Under the pieces are notes generated by a model. It did not search any database. It had not been told where the DNA came from and worked only from the letters and a program-made list of their open reading frames with translations. The translations under genes and the position numbers were made by a program. From Sphingopyxis sp. HIX (GTDB lineage Bacteria; Pseudomonadota; Alphaproteobacteria; Sphingomonadales; Sphingomonadaceae): a stretch of DNA of 64,000 bases. Shown here in pieces: positions 51,393-59,376 of the stretch (position 1 is its first letter; each line of letters begins with the position of its first letter). Where the stretch lies: NCBI RefSeq assembly GCF_001468285.1, contig NZ_LNSB01000019.1, forward strand, positions 24,449 through 88,448, in the 5' to 3' direction.

Positions 51393-51443
51393 CAAGCGCA
51401 AGCATTTGCCTCATAGGGTGCGATATGTTAGCCGCACCGTCTC

Positions 51444-52130
51444 ATGAGGGAGGCGAAGATCGCGACAATCGGCTCAATTGCGCGGCCCGCGGGGCATGAT
51501 GCGGCGAAGGCGGCGGTGCTCGACGCAACGATCGAGGTCGTCACGCGCGTCGGCTTCCACGACACGACGATCGACCATGTGGTGCGCGAATCGGGGGTGT
51601 CGCGCGCGACGCTCTATCGCTGGTTCGGCAATCGCGACGGGCTGATGCTCGCGCTGCTCCAGCATATGGCAGGGCCCTATCTCGAGCGTTGCGCCCAGAT
51701 CGCGGTCGGGCTGGGGCCGATCGAGGACCGGCTCGAACAGGTCATCGCGGGCGGGATCGAGAGCATCTGCAACACGCCGTGGATCCACAAGGTCGCCAAG
51801 GACGGGCTGCTCCACGACGATTTCTCGATCTTCCTCGCCGCGCACAAGTCGATCACCGGCGCCGTCGTCGGCCAGATGCTGGACGGCGCGATGGCGTCGG
51901 GCGCGTGGACGCCGCCCGACGACCTCGACCGGCTGACCGAATGGCTGCTCCACCAGATGCTCGTGCTCGGCGGCGAGGATTATGACGATGCCGCAGAAAT
52001 TCGCCGCCGCGTCGCGATCTACGTGATGCCGGTGCTCGATCTGCCCGGCGCCGCGCGCGGGGAGGGCGATCTCGCCGCGCGGCTCGACCGGATCGAGCGC
52101 AAGATCGACGGGCTGGGCGGCGCGGCGTGA
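51444..52130 (+). CDS. TetR/AcrR-family regulator
   Basis: 228 residues. Helix-turn-helix about 25-70 (VLDATIEVVTRVGFHDTTIDHVVRESGVSRATLYRWFGNRDGLM). The C-terminus ends with a coiled-coil-like LAARLDRIERKIDGL. Divergent from the TonB receptor, its probable target. Convergent with the RidA gene. Confidence 0.9.
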   Translation: MREAKIATIGSIARPAGHDAAKAAVLDATIEVVTRVGFHDTTIDHVVRESGVSRATLYRWFGNRDGLMLALLQHMAGPYLERCAQIAVGLGPIEDRLEQVIAGGIESICNTPWIHKVAKDGLLHDDFSIFLAAHKSITGAVVGQMLDGAMASGAWTPPDDLDRLTEWLLHQMLVLGGEDYDDAAEIRRRVAIYVMPVLDLPGAARGEGDLAARLDRIERKIDGLGGAA

Positions 52131-52134
52131 CCGT

Positions 52135-52506
52135 TCAGGCTTCGGCCGCCGCCCGCGCGATCGCCTCGATCTCGATCCGGAAGCCGAAATGGAGTGGGCC
52201 GGTGGGCACCACGCTGCGCGCCGGCCGCGCTGCGCCGAAGAAGGCGCCATAGACCGCATCGAACTCGTTCCAGTCGGCCATGTCGCTGAGATAGACGGTC
52301 GTCTTGACCACCTGGTCCAGCCCGGCGCCCGCCTGATCGAGCACGGCTTTCAGATTTTCGAGCGTCTGTTCGGCCTGTTCCCTGAAGGGCGCCGTTGCGA
52401 GCGACGTATCGCGGCCGGGGCGCAGCGGCAGCTGCCCCGACACGAAGATCAGCCCGCCGCCCAGCGTGAAAGGCGAATAATGCGGCCCGCCGCTGTTGGT
52501 GGTCAT
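52135..52506 (-). CDS. RidA-family (YjgF/UK114) protein
   Basis: 123 residues, standard RidA length. Contains the family end motif with the catalytic Arg region (AARPARSVVP...FRIEIEAIARA). RidA enzymes hydrolyse reactive enamines/imines from PLP enzymes. This copy may instead be a pathway-specific Rid subgroup. Start ATG 52506. Confidence 0.9.
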   Translation of the reverse strand: MTTNSGGPHYSPFTLGGGLIFVSGQLPLRPGRDTSLATAPFREQAEQTLENLKAVLDQAGAGLDQVVKTTVYLSDMADWNEFDAVYGAFFGAARPARSVVPTGPLHFGFRIEIEAIARAAAEA

Positions 52507-52523
52507 GTCGTCCTTCTCCGGAC

Positions 52524-53816
52524 CTAGCGCCCGATCGCCGCGAGCATCGCCTCGATGCTGGTGAATTTCTCGCGCGGATTGCCGTCGAGCGCGGCGGCGA
52601 CCTCGGCGGCCTCGATCTTGCGCCAGTCGCGGAAGGTCACGGGCACGATGTTCCGGCTCGCGAGCAAGCTATCGAGCCCCGCGCGCCCCGCCTTGCCTGC
52701 GCCGCGCCCGATATCCGCGAGCAGCATCTCGGCGATGCGCGCGCCGTCGGGCTTGTTGGTGCCGATCGTCCCCGACGGCCCGCGCCGCGCCCAGCCGACC
52801 GCGTAGAGCCCGGGCAGGATACGCCCCTCGTCGCTCGCAAACCGGCCGCGGCCATGCTCGTAGGGGACGCCGGGGATCGGCGGGGTCTGATAGCCGATGC
52901 AGCTGATCACCAGCCCAGCGTCGATCGCATAGGTCTCGCCCGTGCCGTGGCTGCGGAGCTCGCTGTCGAGCGTGGTGCGCTCGACGATCACGCGCTGCAC
53001 CCGCCCGTCGCCCTCGATCGCGACGGGCATCGCGAAGAAGTCGAAATCGATCGTCACCGGCTTCGCGACCGGATTGGCCGCGAAGCTGCGCAAATGCGTC
53101 ACCGACTTGCGCATGCCCGGCTCGAGCATCGCGTCGTCGCCCTCGTCGGGCAGGTCGGCGGGGTCGACGCGCGGGGAGGCGCGTTCGAGATGGCCGAGCT
53201 CGCCCAGCTCCTTGGGCGTCATCGCGATCTGGTGCGGGCCGCGGCGGCCGAGGATGTGGATCTCGCGCACCGCGCTCGCCGCCAGCGCGTCCCGTGCATG
53301 CGCGACGATGTCGCTGCCGGCGAATTCGGCCGGCGTCTTGGCCAGGATGCGTGCGACGTCCAATGCGACATTGCCGTTGCCGATCACCACCACGCCCGCG
53401 CTGTCGAGCGGCGGGTCGAGCCGCGCGAAATCGGGATGGCCATTGTACCAGCCGACGAAGGCCGCGCTGCCGATCACCCCCGCGCGGTCGGCGCCGGGAA
53501 TCGCGAGCGGCCGGTCGTTCGGCGCCCCCGTCGCGAGCACCACTGCGTCGTACAGCTCGACCAGCTCGTCGATCGTCACGTCGGTGCCGACCGAGACATG
53601 GCCGACGAAGCGGACATTGTCGGTCAGCGCGACGCCCTCGTAGCGGCGCGACACCGCCTTGATCGACTGGTGGTCGGGCGCGACCCCGGTGCGGATCAGG
53701 CCATAGGGGACGGGCAGGCGGTCGATGACGTCGACGGCGATATCCTCGGCCTTTTGCAATGTTTCGGCGGTGTAATAGCCCGCGGGACCCGACCCGACGA
53801 TCGCGACATGACGCAT
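52524..53816 (-). CDS. Ferredoxin-NADP+ reductase, adrenodoxin-reductase (FprA) type
   Basis: 430 residues. FAD-binding GSGPAGYYTAE (8-18), LPVPYGLIRTGVAPDH (34-49) and an NADP-binding GNGNVALDVARIL (about 146-158) mark the FprA/adrenodoxin-reductase group; GWARRGPSGTIGTNKPDG near 345-362 is a conserved C-terminal motif. Passes electrons between NADPH and ferredoxin. Could feed the P450 at 19941, but no ferredoxin gene is next to either. Confidence 0.93.
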   Translation of the reverse strand: MRHVAIVGSGPAGYYTAETLQKAEDIAVDVIDRLPVPYGLIRTGVAPDHQSIKAVSRRYEGVALTDNVRFVGHVSVGTDVTIDELVELYDAVVLATGAPNDRPLAIPGADRAGVIGSAAFVGWYNGHPDFARLDPPLDSAGVVVIGNGNVALDVARILAKTPAEFAGSDIVAHARDALAASAVREIHILGRRGPHQIAMTPKELGELGHLERASPRVDPADLPDEGDDAMLEPGMRKSVTHLRSFAANPVAKPVTIDFDFFAMPVAIEGDGRVQRVIVERTTLDSELRSHGTGETYAIDAGLVISCIGYQTPPIPGVPYEHGRGRFASDEGRILPGLYAVGWARRGPSGTIGTNKPDGARIAEMLLADIGRGAGKAGRAGLDSLLASRNIVPVTFRDWRKIEAAEVAAALDGNPREKFTSIEAMLAAIGR

Positions 53817-53932
53817 TCAGCCCACTCCTTGGGGATGTCCGCGCGGGGCGCGGCCCCCTGTCTGTTATGCGCGCGATGCTAGCGGCGAAAACCGGCAGGG
53901 CAAGGGGAAGCCGTCGCCGCGCCGCAGCGGCC

Positions 53933-53961
53933 TTGACAGCGCGCGCCGGGAATCATAATGC
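53933..53961 (+). promoter_or_regulatory. tRNA-Gln promoter
   Basis: -35 TTGACA (53933-53938), 17-nt spacer, -10 TAATGC (53956-53961); transcription would begin just before the tRNA at 53973. Confidence 0.7.
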
Positions 53962-53972
53962 GCCCGCCTCGC

Positions 53973-54046
53973 TGCCCCGTCGTCTAATGGTAAGACTACG
54001 GATTCTGATTCCGTCTATTGAGGTTCGAATCCTCACGGGGCATCCA
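53973..54046 (+). tRNA. tRNA-Gln (anticodon CTG)
   Basis: 74 nt including encoded CCA. Acceptor TGCCCCG (53973-53979) pairs with CGGGGCA (54036-54042). Anticodon stem ACGGA/TCCGT with loop TTCTGAT gives anticodon CTG for CAG codons. The T-arm contains GGTTCGAATCC. Confidence 0.97.
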
Positions 54047-54218
54047 TTTTCTGACATTGCGATCCTTTCCCGGCGCTGCCTTTTGCGGCCGGTCGTGCCT
54101 TTCGCGCGAGTTATCGCGGAACTCTTGTCAATTAATCTAGTTGAGTTACGTCTGGCGGACGTCGGGACGTGACGAGTCGACCGATCCATCCGTCATTTCG
54201 GCAAGAGAGGATCGCACC

Positions 54219-55112
54219 ATGGCCACGCAGCCGCAGACCCCCGATATCTTCGAACAGGCCCGCACGCTGGGCATCGTCATTTCGCCCTCGACCCCGACGC
54301 TCGGTGCCGAGATCGCGGGGCTCGACCTCGACCGGCCGCTGACCGACGCCGAGGCGGAACTGCTCCGCGCCGCCTGGCTGCGCTTCAAGGTCCTCTTCTT
54401 CCGCGACCAGGACATCAGCCACGAGAGCCATGTCCGCTTGGGCGAATTGTTCGGCGAACTCGAAGGCCATCCGGTGATCCCGCATGTCGAGGGCTATCCC
54501 GAAATCCTGCGCATCGAAGGCGTCGAGGGGGTGCAGCTCACCGCCGAAACGCTTGGCGCTTTCCAGGCGTATAACAAATGGCACACCGACGTGACCTTCC
54601 GCCAGAAGCCGTCGATCGCCTCGATCCTGCGCGCGCGGGTGCTGCCGCCGCTCGGCGGCGACACGATGTGGGCCGACGCCGCCGCGGCCTATGCGGGGCT
54701 GCCGCAGCCGGTGAAGGATCGCATCGAGGGGCTCGAGGCCGAGCATGACATCGTGCGCAGCTTCGGCGGCCGCGTGTCGGAGGAAAAGCGCGCCCAACTC
54801 GCGCGCGACTTTCCGCCGGTGCGCCACCCGATGGTGCGCACGCACCCCGAGACGGGCGAAAAGATCCTCTACGTCAACTACACCTTCACCAGCCGCATCG
54901 TCGATATCCCCGAGGAGGAGAGCGACAGCCTGCTCCGCCTGCTCTTCGACCGCATCAAGGTGCCCGAATATCAGGTGCGCTTCCGCTGGACGCCCAATGC
55001 GATCGGCATCTGGGACAATCGCTCGACCCAGCATTATGCGGTCGGCGACTATTGGCCCGAATATCGCGCGCTCGAACGGGTGACCGTGTCGGGCGATGTG
55101 GTGACGCGGTGA
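54219..55112 (+). CDS. TauD/TfdA-family Fe(II)/2-oxoglutarate dioxygenase
   Basis: 297 residues from ATG 54219 (GAGAGG 9 nt upstream). Iron ligands His122-x-Asp124 (WHTDVTF) and distal His272 (TQHYAVGDY); Arg283/Arg287 (EYRALERV) probably bind 2-oxoglutarate. The family hydroxylates taurine, aryloxyacids, sulfate esters or similar. Its stop overlaps the start of a FAD/NAD-binding protein (GTGA), indicating a shared function. Confidence 0.92.
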   Translation: MATQPQTPDIFEQARTLGIVISPSTPTLGAEIAGLDLDRPLTDAEAELLRAAWLRFKVLFFRDQDISHESHVRLGELFGELEGHPVIPHVEGYPEILRIEGVEGVQLTAETLGAFQAYNKWHTDVTFRQKPSIASILRARVLPPLGGDTMWADAAAAYAGLPQPVKDRIEGLEAEHDIVRSFGGRVSEEKRAQLARDFPPVRHPMVRTHPETGEKILYVNYTFTSRIVDIPEEESDSLLRLLFDRIKVPEYQVRFRWTPNAIGIWDNRSTQHYAVGDYWPEYRALERVTVSGDVVTR

Positions 55113-56512
55113 AGTTCGACGGCACCATGCTGCAGGGTCCGCGCCCGCGCTTTCGCACCGCCACCCGCGTCGCCATCATCGGCGCGGGCTTTTCGGGCAC
55201 CCTGCTCGCGATCAACCTGCTCGAACAGGAGGATGTCGAGGTGCTGCTGATCGAGCGCGACCGGCGGCGCATGGGCGCCGGGGTCGCCTACAGCAGCCAC
55301 GACGCCGGGCACCTGCTCAACGTCCGCGCAGGCAATATGAGCGCCTTTCCCGATCGTCCCGGCCATTTCTGCGACTGGCTCGCGGCGCGCGGATTGGGCT
55401 GCGACAAGGCGTTCGGGAGCCGCGCGACCTATGGTCATTATCTGCGCGAGACGCTCGCGCAGGCGATGGAAAAATATGGCCGCCGCCTCCAGCTGATCGA
55501 CGACGAAGTGCTCGATATCGAGGAGCGTCACGGCAAGGTCACGCTCGGGCTCGTCAACGGCGGGCTGGTCGAGGCCGACAAGGCGGTGCTCGCGATCGGC
55601 AATTTGCCGCCGCACGACCATCCCGCGATCGCCGGTGCGGGGCTCACCCCCTGGCGCTATGTCGGCGATCCGTGGGCGAGCCCGCTCGCCGAAGGGTTGC
55701 GCAGGCACCAGACCGTGCTCGTCGTCGGCACCGGACTCACCGCGATCGACGTCATCCTGCGGCTCGCCTCGAACGGCTTCGACGGCAAGATCGTCGCGAT
55801 GTCGCGCCGCGGCCTTCGTCCGCACCGCCATGTCGACGGGCTCGCGCCGGTGCGCCCGGTGCTCGCCAAGCCCGCGCCCGAACTCTCGGAACTGGTGCGC
55901 TGGGCGCGCGAAGAAGCGAAGGCGGTGGACTGGCGGCTCGCGGTCGATTCAATCCGCCCGATCACCCAGATGATGTGGGCCTCGGCCGATGCCGACAAGC
56001 GCGCACGCTTCCTGCGCCACCTGCGCCCCTTCTGGGACGTCCACCGCCACCGTCTCGCGCCCGAGGTCGCCGACCGCATCGACGGCCTGATCCGCGACCG
56101 CCGGCTCGTCTTCCGCGCCGGCAAGATCGACGATGTCGTCAGCGAGCCCGACAGCGTCGCGGTGCACTGGCGCCCGCGCGGCGAGGCACGCTCGCAGCGG
56201 CTCGACGTCGCGCGCATCGTCAACTGCACCGGGCCGCAGGGCGACCTGCTCCGCGCGACCGATCCGCTGGTGCGCCGGCTGCTGAAGCAGGGGCTGATCC
56301 GCCCCGACGCGCTGCGCCTCGGGCTCGACATCGACCGCGACGGCCATGTCATAAACCGCGACGGGCGCCCGGCCGAGCATATCCTCGCGATCGGCCCCAT
56401 GACGCGCGGCGACCTGTGGGAGGTCGTCGCGGTCCCCGACATCCGCACCCAGGTCAGCGCGCTCGCGCGGCGGCTGGTCAACGCGCACTGGACGGGGGGC
56501 GAGGGGCTTTAG
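55109..56512 (+). CDS. FAD/NAD(P)-binding protein (YdhS/FAD_NAD_binding_9 type)
   Basis: 467 residues from GTG 55109, overlapping the dioxygenase stop; ATG 55127 is an alternative. N-terminal Rossmann motif VAIIGAGFSGTLLAINLL (about 22-39), a second nucleotide site VLVVGTGLTAIDVILRL (about 207-223), and VNCTGPQGD (near 371-379). Resembles the HI0933/YdhS group of flavoproteins with unknown substrates. The coupling to a TauD-like enzyme suggests joint processing of one substrate (inference). Confidence 0.8.
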   Translation: MKFDGTMLQGPRPRFRTATRVAIIGAGFSGTLLAINLLEQEDVEVLLIERDRRRMGAGVAYSSHDAGHLLNVRAGNMSAFPDRPGHFCDWLAARGLGCDKAFGSRATYGHYLRETLAQAMEKYGRRLQLIDDEVLDIEERHGKVTLGLVNGGLVEADKAVLAIGNLPPHDHPAIAGAGLTPWRYVGDPWASPLAEGLRRHQTVLVVGTGLTAIDVILRLASNGFDGKIVAMSRRGLRPHRHVDGLAPVRPVLAKPAPELSELVRWAREEAKAVDWRLAVDSIRPITQMMWASADADKRARFLRHLRPFWDVHRHRLAPEVADRIDGLIRDRRLVFRAGKIDDVVSEPDSVAVHWRPRGEARSQRLDVARIVNCTGPQGDLLRATDPLVRRLLKQGLIRPDALRLGLDIDRDGHVINRDGRPAEHILAIGPMTRGDLWEVVAVPDIRTQVSALARRLVNAHWTGGEGL

Positions 56513-56526
56513 CCTCTACGAACCAT

Positions 56527-56552
56527 CTCCCCTCCCGCAGGCGGGAGGAGAG
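56527..56552. repeat. Hairpin repeat after FAD protein gene
   Basis: CTCCCCTCCCGC / GCGGGAGGAGAG-type palindrome with AG loop, 15 nt after a stop codon. GC-rich repeat hairpin of a kind common after sphingomonad genes; may act as terminator or mRNA stabiliser. Confidence 0.65.
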
Positions 56553-56597
56553 CAAATGGCCGCTACCCACCTCTGGACTTTTGCGGGCGGCCTATTA

Positions 56598-56613
56598 TAT
56601 ACCGACCGTTATG
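56598..56613. promoter_or_regulatory. TATACCG-type operator, site 1 (tetR autoregulation)
   Basis: TATACCGACCGTTATG matches TATACCGnnCGGTATA imperfectly and covers the TetR start codon. Confidence 0.6.
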
Positions 56614-57234
56614 GAACAGGATGTCATCGCCACGCCCGCCTCGGCCCCCAAGGGGCGCCCACGCGAATTTTGCGTCGATCAGGCGCTCGCCGAGGCGCTC
56701 CACGTCTTCTGGGCGAAGGGCTATGACGGCGCGTCGATGACCGACCTGACCGAGGCGATGGGCATCACCAAGCCCAGCCTCTACGCCGCCTTCGGCAACA
56801 AGGAAGCCTTGTTTCATAAGGCCTTGGACCTCTACGAGCAGGAAAAGCTCGAATATGGCCGCGCCGCGCTCGAACAGCCGACCGCGCGCAAGGTCGCCGA
56901 ATATTATCTGCGCGGCGCGATCGACGTCCATGGCGGCACCGACGATCCCAAGGGGTGCATGGGGCTGATCTCGTCGCTCGCGTGCAGCCCCGAGGCCGAG
57001 TCGATCAAGGCCGACGTCGTGCGCCGCCGCGCCTCGTCGCAGCGCCTGCTCGTCGAGCGCTTCGAGCGTGCCAAGGCCGAGGGCGACATCCCCGCGCATG
57101 TCGATGCCGAGGGGCTGACCAGCGTGCTCTACGCCTTGCTCCAGGGCATCACGGTCCAGGCGGGCGCCGGCGCGACGCATGCCGAGCTCGAGCGGTTGGT
57201 CGACACCAGCATGACCTTGTGGCCGAGCCCCTGA
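56611..57234 (+). CDS. TetR/AcrR-family repressor of RND operon
   Basis: 207 residues from ATG 56611. KGRPREF precedes the helix-turn-helix (about 16-60: CVDQALAEALHVFWAKGYDGASMTDLTEAMGITKPSLYAAFGNKEALF). Subgroup as in TetR 24446. It lies directly upstream of an RND efflux operon whose promoter carries matching operators, so it very likely represses the pump, as AcrR-type regulators do. ATG overlaps its own operator. Confidence 0.9.
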   Translation: MEQDVIATPASAPKGRPREFCVDQALAEALHVFWAKGYDGASMTDLTEAMGITKPSLYAAFGNKEALFHKALDLYEQEKLEYGRAALEQPTARKVAEYYLRGAIDVHGGTDDPKGCMGLISSLACSPEAESIKADVVRRRASSQRLLVERFERAKAEGDIPAHVDAEGLTSVLYALLQGITVQAGAGATHAELERLVDTSMTLWPSP

Positions 57235-57266
57235 AAGCTGAGCTGAACGCCGGATTAAAAATATTT

Positions 57267-57282
57267 CGTACCGTGCGGTATA
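57267..57282. promoter_or_regulatory. TATACCG-type operator, site 2
   Basis: CGTACCGTGCGGTATA, with a perfect TACCG/CGGTA core; 6 nt upstream of the -35 of the RND promoter. Confidence 0.72.
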
Positions 57283-57288
57283 TAACTC

Positions 57289-57317
57289 TTGACCCAGGCT
57301 GATCCAGATTATATATA
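57289..57317 (+). promoter_or_regulatory. RND operon promoter
   Basis: -35 TTGACC (57289-57294), 17-nt spacer, -10 TATATA (57312-57317). Bracketed by operator sites 2 and 3, giving a leader of about 245 nt. Confidence 0.75.
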
Positions 57318-57329
57318 CCGCATAGTACA
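57314..57329. promoter_or_regulatory. TATACCG-type operator, site 3
   Basis: TATACCGCATAGTACA overlaps the -10 and the expected transcription start of the RND promoter; left arm exact, right arm degenerate. Confidence 0.62.
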
Positions 57330-57379
57330 GAAGGTGGCTGGACGGTTCGACCGGCTGCGAGGACGCGAAGGGAACGCCG

Positions 57380-57409
57380 ATGCGCAAACGGACATGTAGA
57401 ACCGCCTAG
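57380..57409 (+). CDS. Possible 9-codon leader peptide
   Basis: ATG-initiated frame encoding MRKRTCRTA and ending TAG, with AAGGGA 6 nt before the ATG, inside the RND operon leader. It includes an AGA codon, which is rare in GC-rich genes. Basic-X-basic residues occur in some antibiotic-induced arrest peptides. Could be chance; no homology can be checked. Confidence 0.3.
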   Translation: MRKRTCRTA

Positions 57410-57500
57410 GACACACCCGGGCAAACAACTGCAAATTCTCGCGAGATCGATCGGCACCGCCTTGGCGCCGGACCCTTTCGCTCACCCTGAATCTCCCCTC

Positions 57501-57544
57501 GCCGGGCGCAAGCGTCCCGGGGCGTAAGCCCCCTTGTGCCCGGC
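57501..57544 (+). promoter_or_regulatory. Long leader hairpin upstream of RND operon
   Basis: GCCGGGCGCAAG (57501-57512) pairs with CTTGTGCCCGGC (57533-57544), 12 bp with one G-U. Inside, GGGGC (57519-57523) and GCCCC (57528-57532) form a stem with a GTAA tetraloop. No T-run follows; the next ribosome-binding site starts 10 nt later. Confidence 0.65.
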
Positions 57545-57568
57545 ACCCCCATCCAAGGAGGATCCGCC

Positions 57569-57982
57569 ATGGCCTATCTTGCCGTCAACGAAGCGCTCGA
57601 CTTCGCCCTTGCTCCCTCCCGGGTCGCCGCCCTTGCCCCCGTGGCGGCCCCCGCGGCGCCGAAAGCCAAACCCGCTGGCTTTTCGGCGCTCGAATGGTCG
57701 GTCGTGATGCTTGCGCGTCACGACCGGCCATCATCGCTCCGCGAACCCGGCCGGCTGGGCAAGCTGCTCGGGACGGTCTTCGGCGAAAGCTACAACCGCC
57801 GTTTGGCCGACCCGAAGCTCGAGGCGCTGCGCCGCATGGCGGTGCTGACCTGGCACCATGGCTATGCCGTGACCTCGGGCCAGATCGGCGACTTCCTCGC
57901 CGCGGGCTTCACCACCGACCATTATGACCTGCTCGGCCGCCGCGTCGCCGAAGTGCTCAGCAGCCGCCTCTTCCGAAAGTAA
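57569..57982 (+). CDS. Hypothetical protein, first gene of RND operon
   Basis: 137 residues from ATG 57569, with a strong AAGGAGG at 57555-57561. An Ala/Pro-rich first 50 residues, then a helical domain (FSALEWSVVMLARHDRPSSL..., LEALRRMAVLTWHHGY...). No signal peptide or membrane segment, so cytoplasmic. Not recognised; its place ahead of adaptor and pump genes suggests a regulatory or stress role. 5 nt before the adaptor gene. Confidence 0.8.
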   Translation: MAYLAVNEALDFALAPSRVAALAPVAAPAAPKAKPAGFSALEWSVVMLARHDRPSSLREPGRLGKLLGTVFGESYNRRLADPKLEALRRMAVLTWHHGYAVTSGQIGDFLAAGFTTDHYDLLGRRVAEVLSSRLFRK

Positions 57983-57987
57983 GACCC

Positions 57988-59283
57988 ATGAACATGCTCT
58001 CCCCCTTCGACCGCGCGAAAGCGCGGGAGGTCGAACTCGCCCCCGATGCCGCCTCCGCTCCCGCCAAGACCCCGACCCGCTGGCGTCGCCGGGCGCTGAT
58101 CGGCCTGCCGATCGCGCTCGTCGTCGCCGGCGGCTATGCGCTCGCCAGCCGCGATAACGCCGCGGTCGCCGCGCCGCCGCTCCCGGTCGTCACCGTCGCG
58201 GCGCCGCTGGTGCGCGAGATCACCGAATGGGACGATTATGTCGGCCGCTTCGAGGCGAGCCGCGCGGTCGAGGTGCGCCCGCGCGTCTCGGGTCAGCTCG
58301 TCGGCGTGCATTTCACCGACGGCCAGATCGTCCGCAAGGGCCAGTTGCTCTTCACGATCGACGCGCGCCCGTTCAACGCCGCGCTCGCCGAGGCGCGCGC
58401 CGACGCCGCTAGTGCGCGCAGCGACCTCGAGCTCGCGCGCGTCAACCTCGCGCGCGCCAACCGGCTGATCGCCGACGAGGCGGTGTCGCAGAGCGATCTC
58501 GATCAGCTCAATGCCCGCGTCCGCGCGGCTTCGGCAGCGCTCGCCGCGGCCGACGCGCGCGTCCGTTCGCGCTCGCTCGACGTCGAATTCACCCAGGTCC
58601 GCGCGCCGATCGGCGGCCGCATCTCCGACCGCCGCGTCGACTCGGGCAACCTCGTGGCCGCGGGCGAGGGGGCGGGCGGCAGCCTGCTCACCACGATCAA
58701 CGCGCTCGACCCGATCTATTTCAACTTCGACAGCTCGGAGGCGCTCTTCCTCAAGGCCCAGCGCGAGCGCCAGGCCGGCGGCGCCGCGGCGCAGCAGGTC
58801 GAAATCCGGCTGCAGGATGAAAGCGACTATCGCTGGAAGGGCCGCGTCGATTTCTCCGACAATGCGATCAACGCCAATTCGGGCACGCTGCGCGTCCGCG
58901 CGGTGATCGACAATCCCGACTATTTCCTGACCCCCGGCATGTTCGGCAATATGCGCCTCGCGCAGGGCGGGACGGTCTCGGCCTTGCTCGTCCCCGACGC
59001 CGCGGTGCGCACCGACCAGGCGCGCAAGCAGCTCTTCGTCGTCGGCAAGGACGGCACCGTCGCCGCGCGCCCGGTCGAAACCGGCCCGCTGGTCGCCGGC
59101 CTCCGCGTCATTCGCTCGGGGCTCAAGGCCGGCGACCGGGTGGTGGTGCAGGGCATCCAGTTCGCCCAGCCGGGCGCCAAGGTGACCGCCAAGCCGACCA
59201 CGATCCAGCCCAAGGCCGCGCCCGCCGCGCCGGTGGGAGCGAACCAGCCGCCCGCCGCGTCGCAGGCGACGCTCACGCCCTAA
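57988..59283 (+). CDS. RND efflux periplasmic adaptor subunit
   Basis: 431 residues. N-terminal single transmembrane anchor (about 34-54; RALIGLPIALVVAGGYALA) instead of a lipobox, then lipoyl half-motifs, a coiled-coil hairpin (about 130-195), beta-barrel and membrane-proximal domains; GQLVGVHFTDGQIVRKGQLLF (about 103-123, in two parts) is the biotinyl-lipoyl signature. MexE/AcrA-like. Links the pump to the outer-membrane factor. Confidence 0.94.
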   Translation: MNMLSPFDRAKAREVELAPDAASAPAKTPTRWRRRALIGLPIALVVAGGYALASRDNAAVAAPPLPVVTVAAPLVREITEWDDYVGRFEASRAVEVRPRVSGQLVGVHFTDGQIVRKGQLLFTIDARPFNAALAEARADAASARSDLELARVNLARANRLIADEAVSQSDLDQLNARVRAASAALAAADARVRSRSLDVEFTQVRAPIGGRISDRRVDSGNLVAAGEGAGGSLLTTINALDPIYFNFDSSEALFLKAQRERQAGGAAAQQVEIRLQDESDYRWKGRVDFSDNAINANSGTLRVRAVIDNPDYFLTPGMFGNMRLAQGGTVSALLVPDAAVRTDQARKQLFVVGKDGTVAARPVETGPLVAGLRVIRSGLKAGDRVVVQGIQFAQPGAKVTAKPTTIQPKAAPAAPVGANQPPAASQATLTP

Positions 59284-59376
59284 GTCCGCGACCCGCGCCG
59301 GAGTCCTCTCCGGCGCGGCCGCGCCCGACCCCGATCACACCATCTTGCCGGCCCTCGCGGGCCGAGGAGGCCCGCC

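Noticed and set aside
54047..54218. Gene between tRNA-Gln and the dioxygenase
   Set aside because: 172 nt with only the upstream extension of the dioxygenase frame; no ribosome-binding site or conserved sequence.
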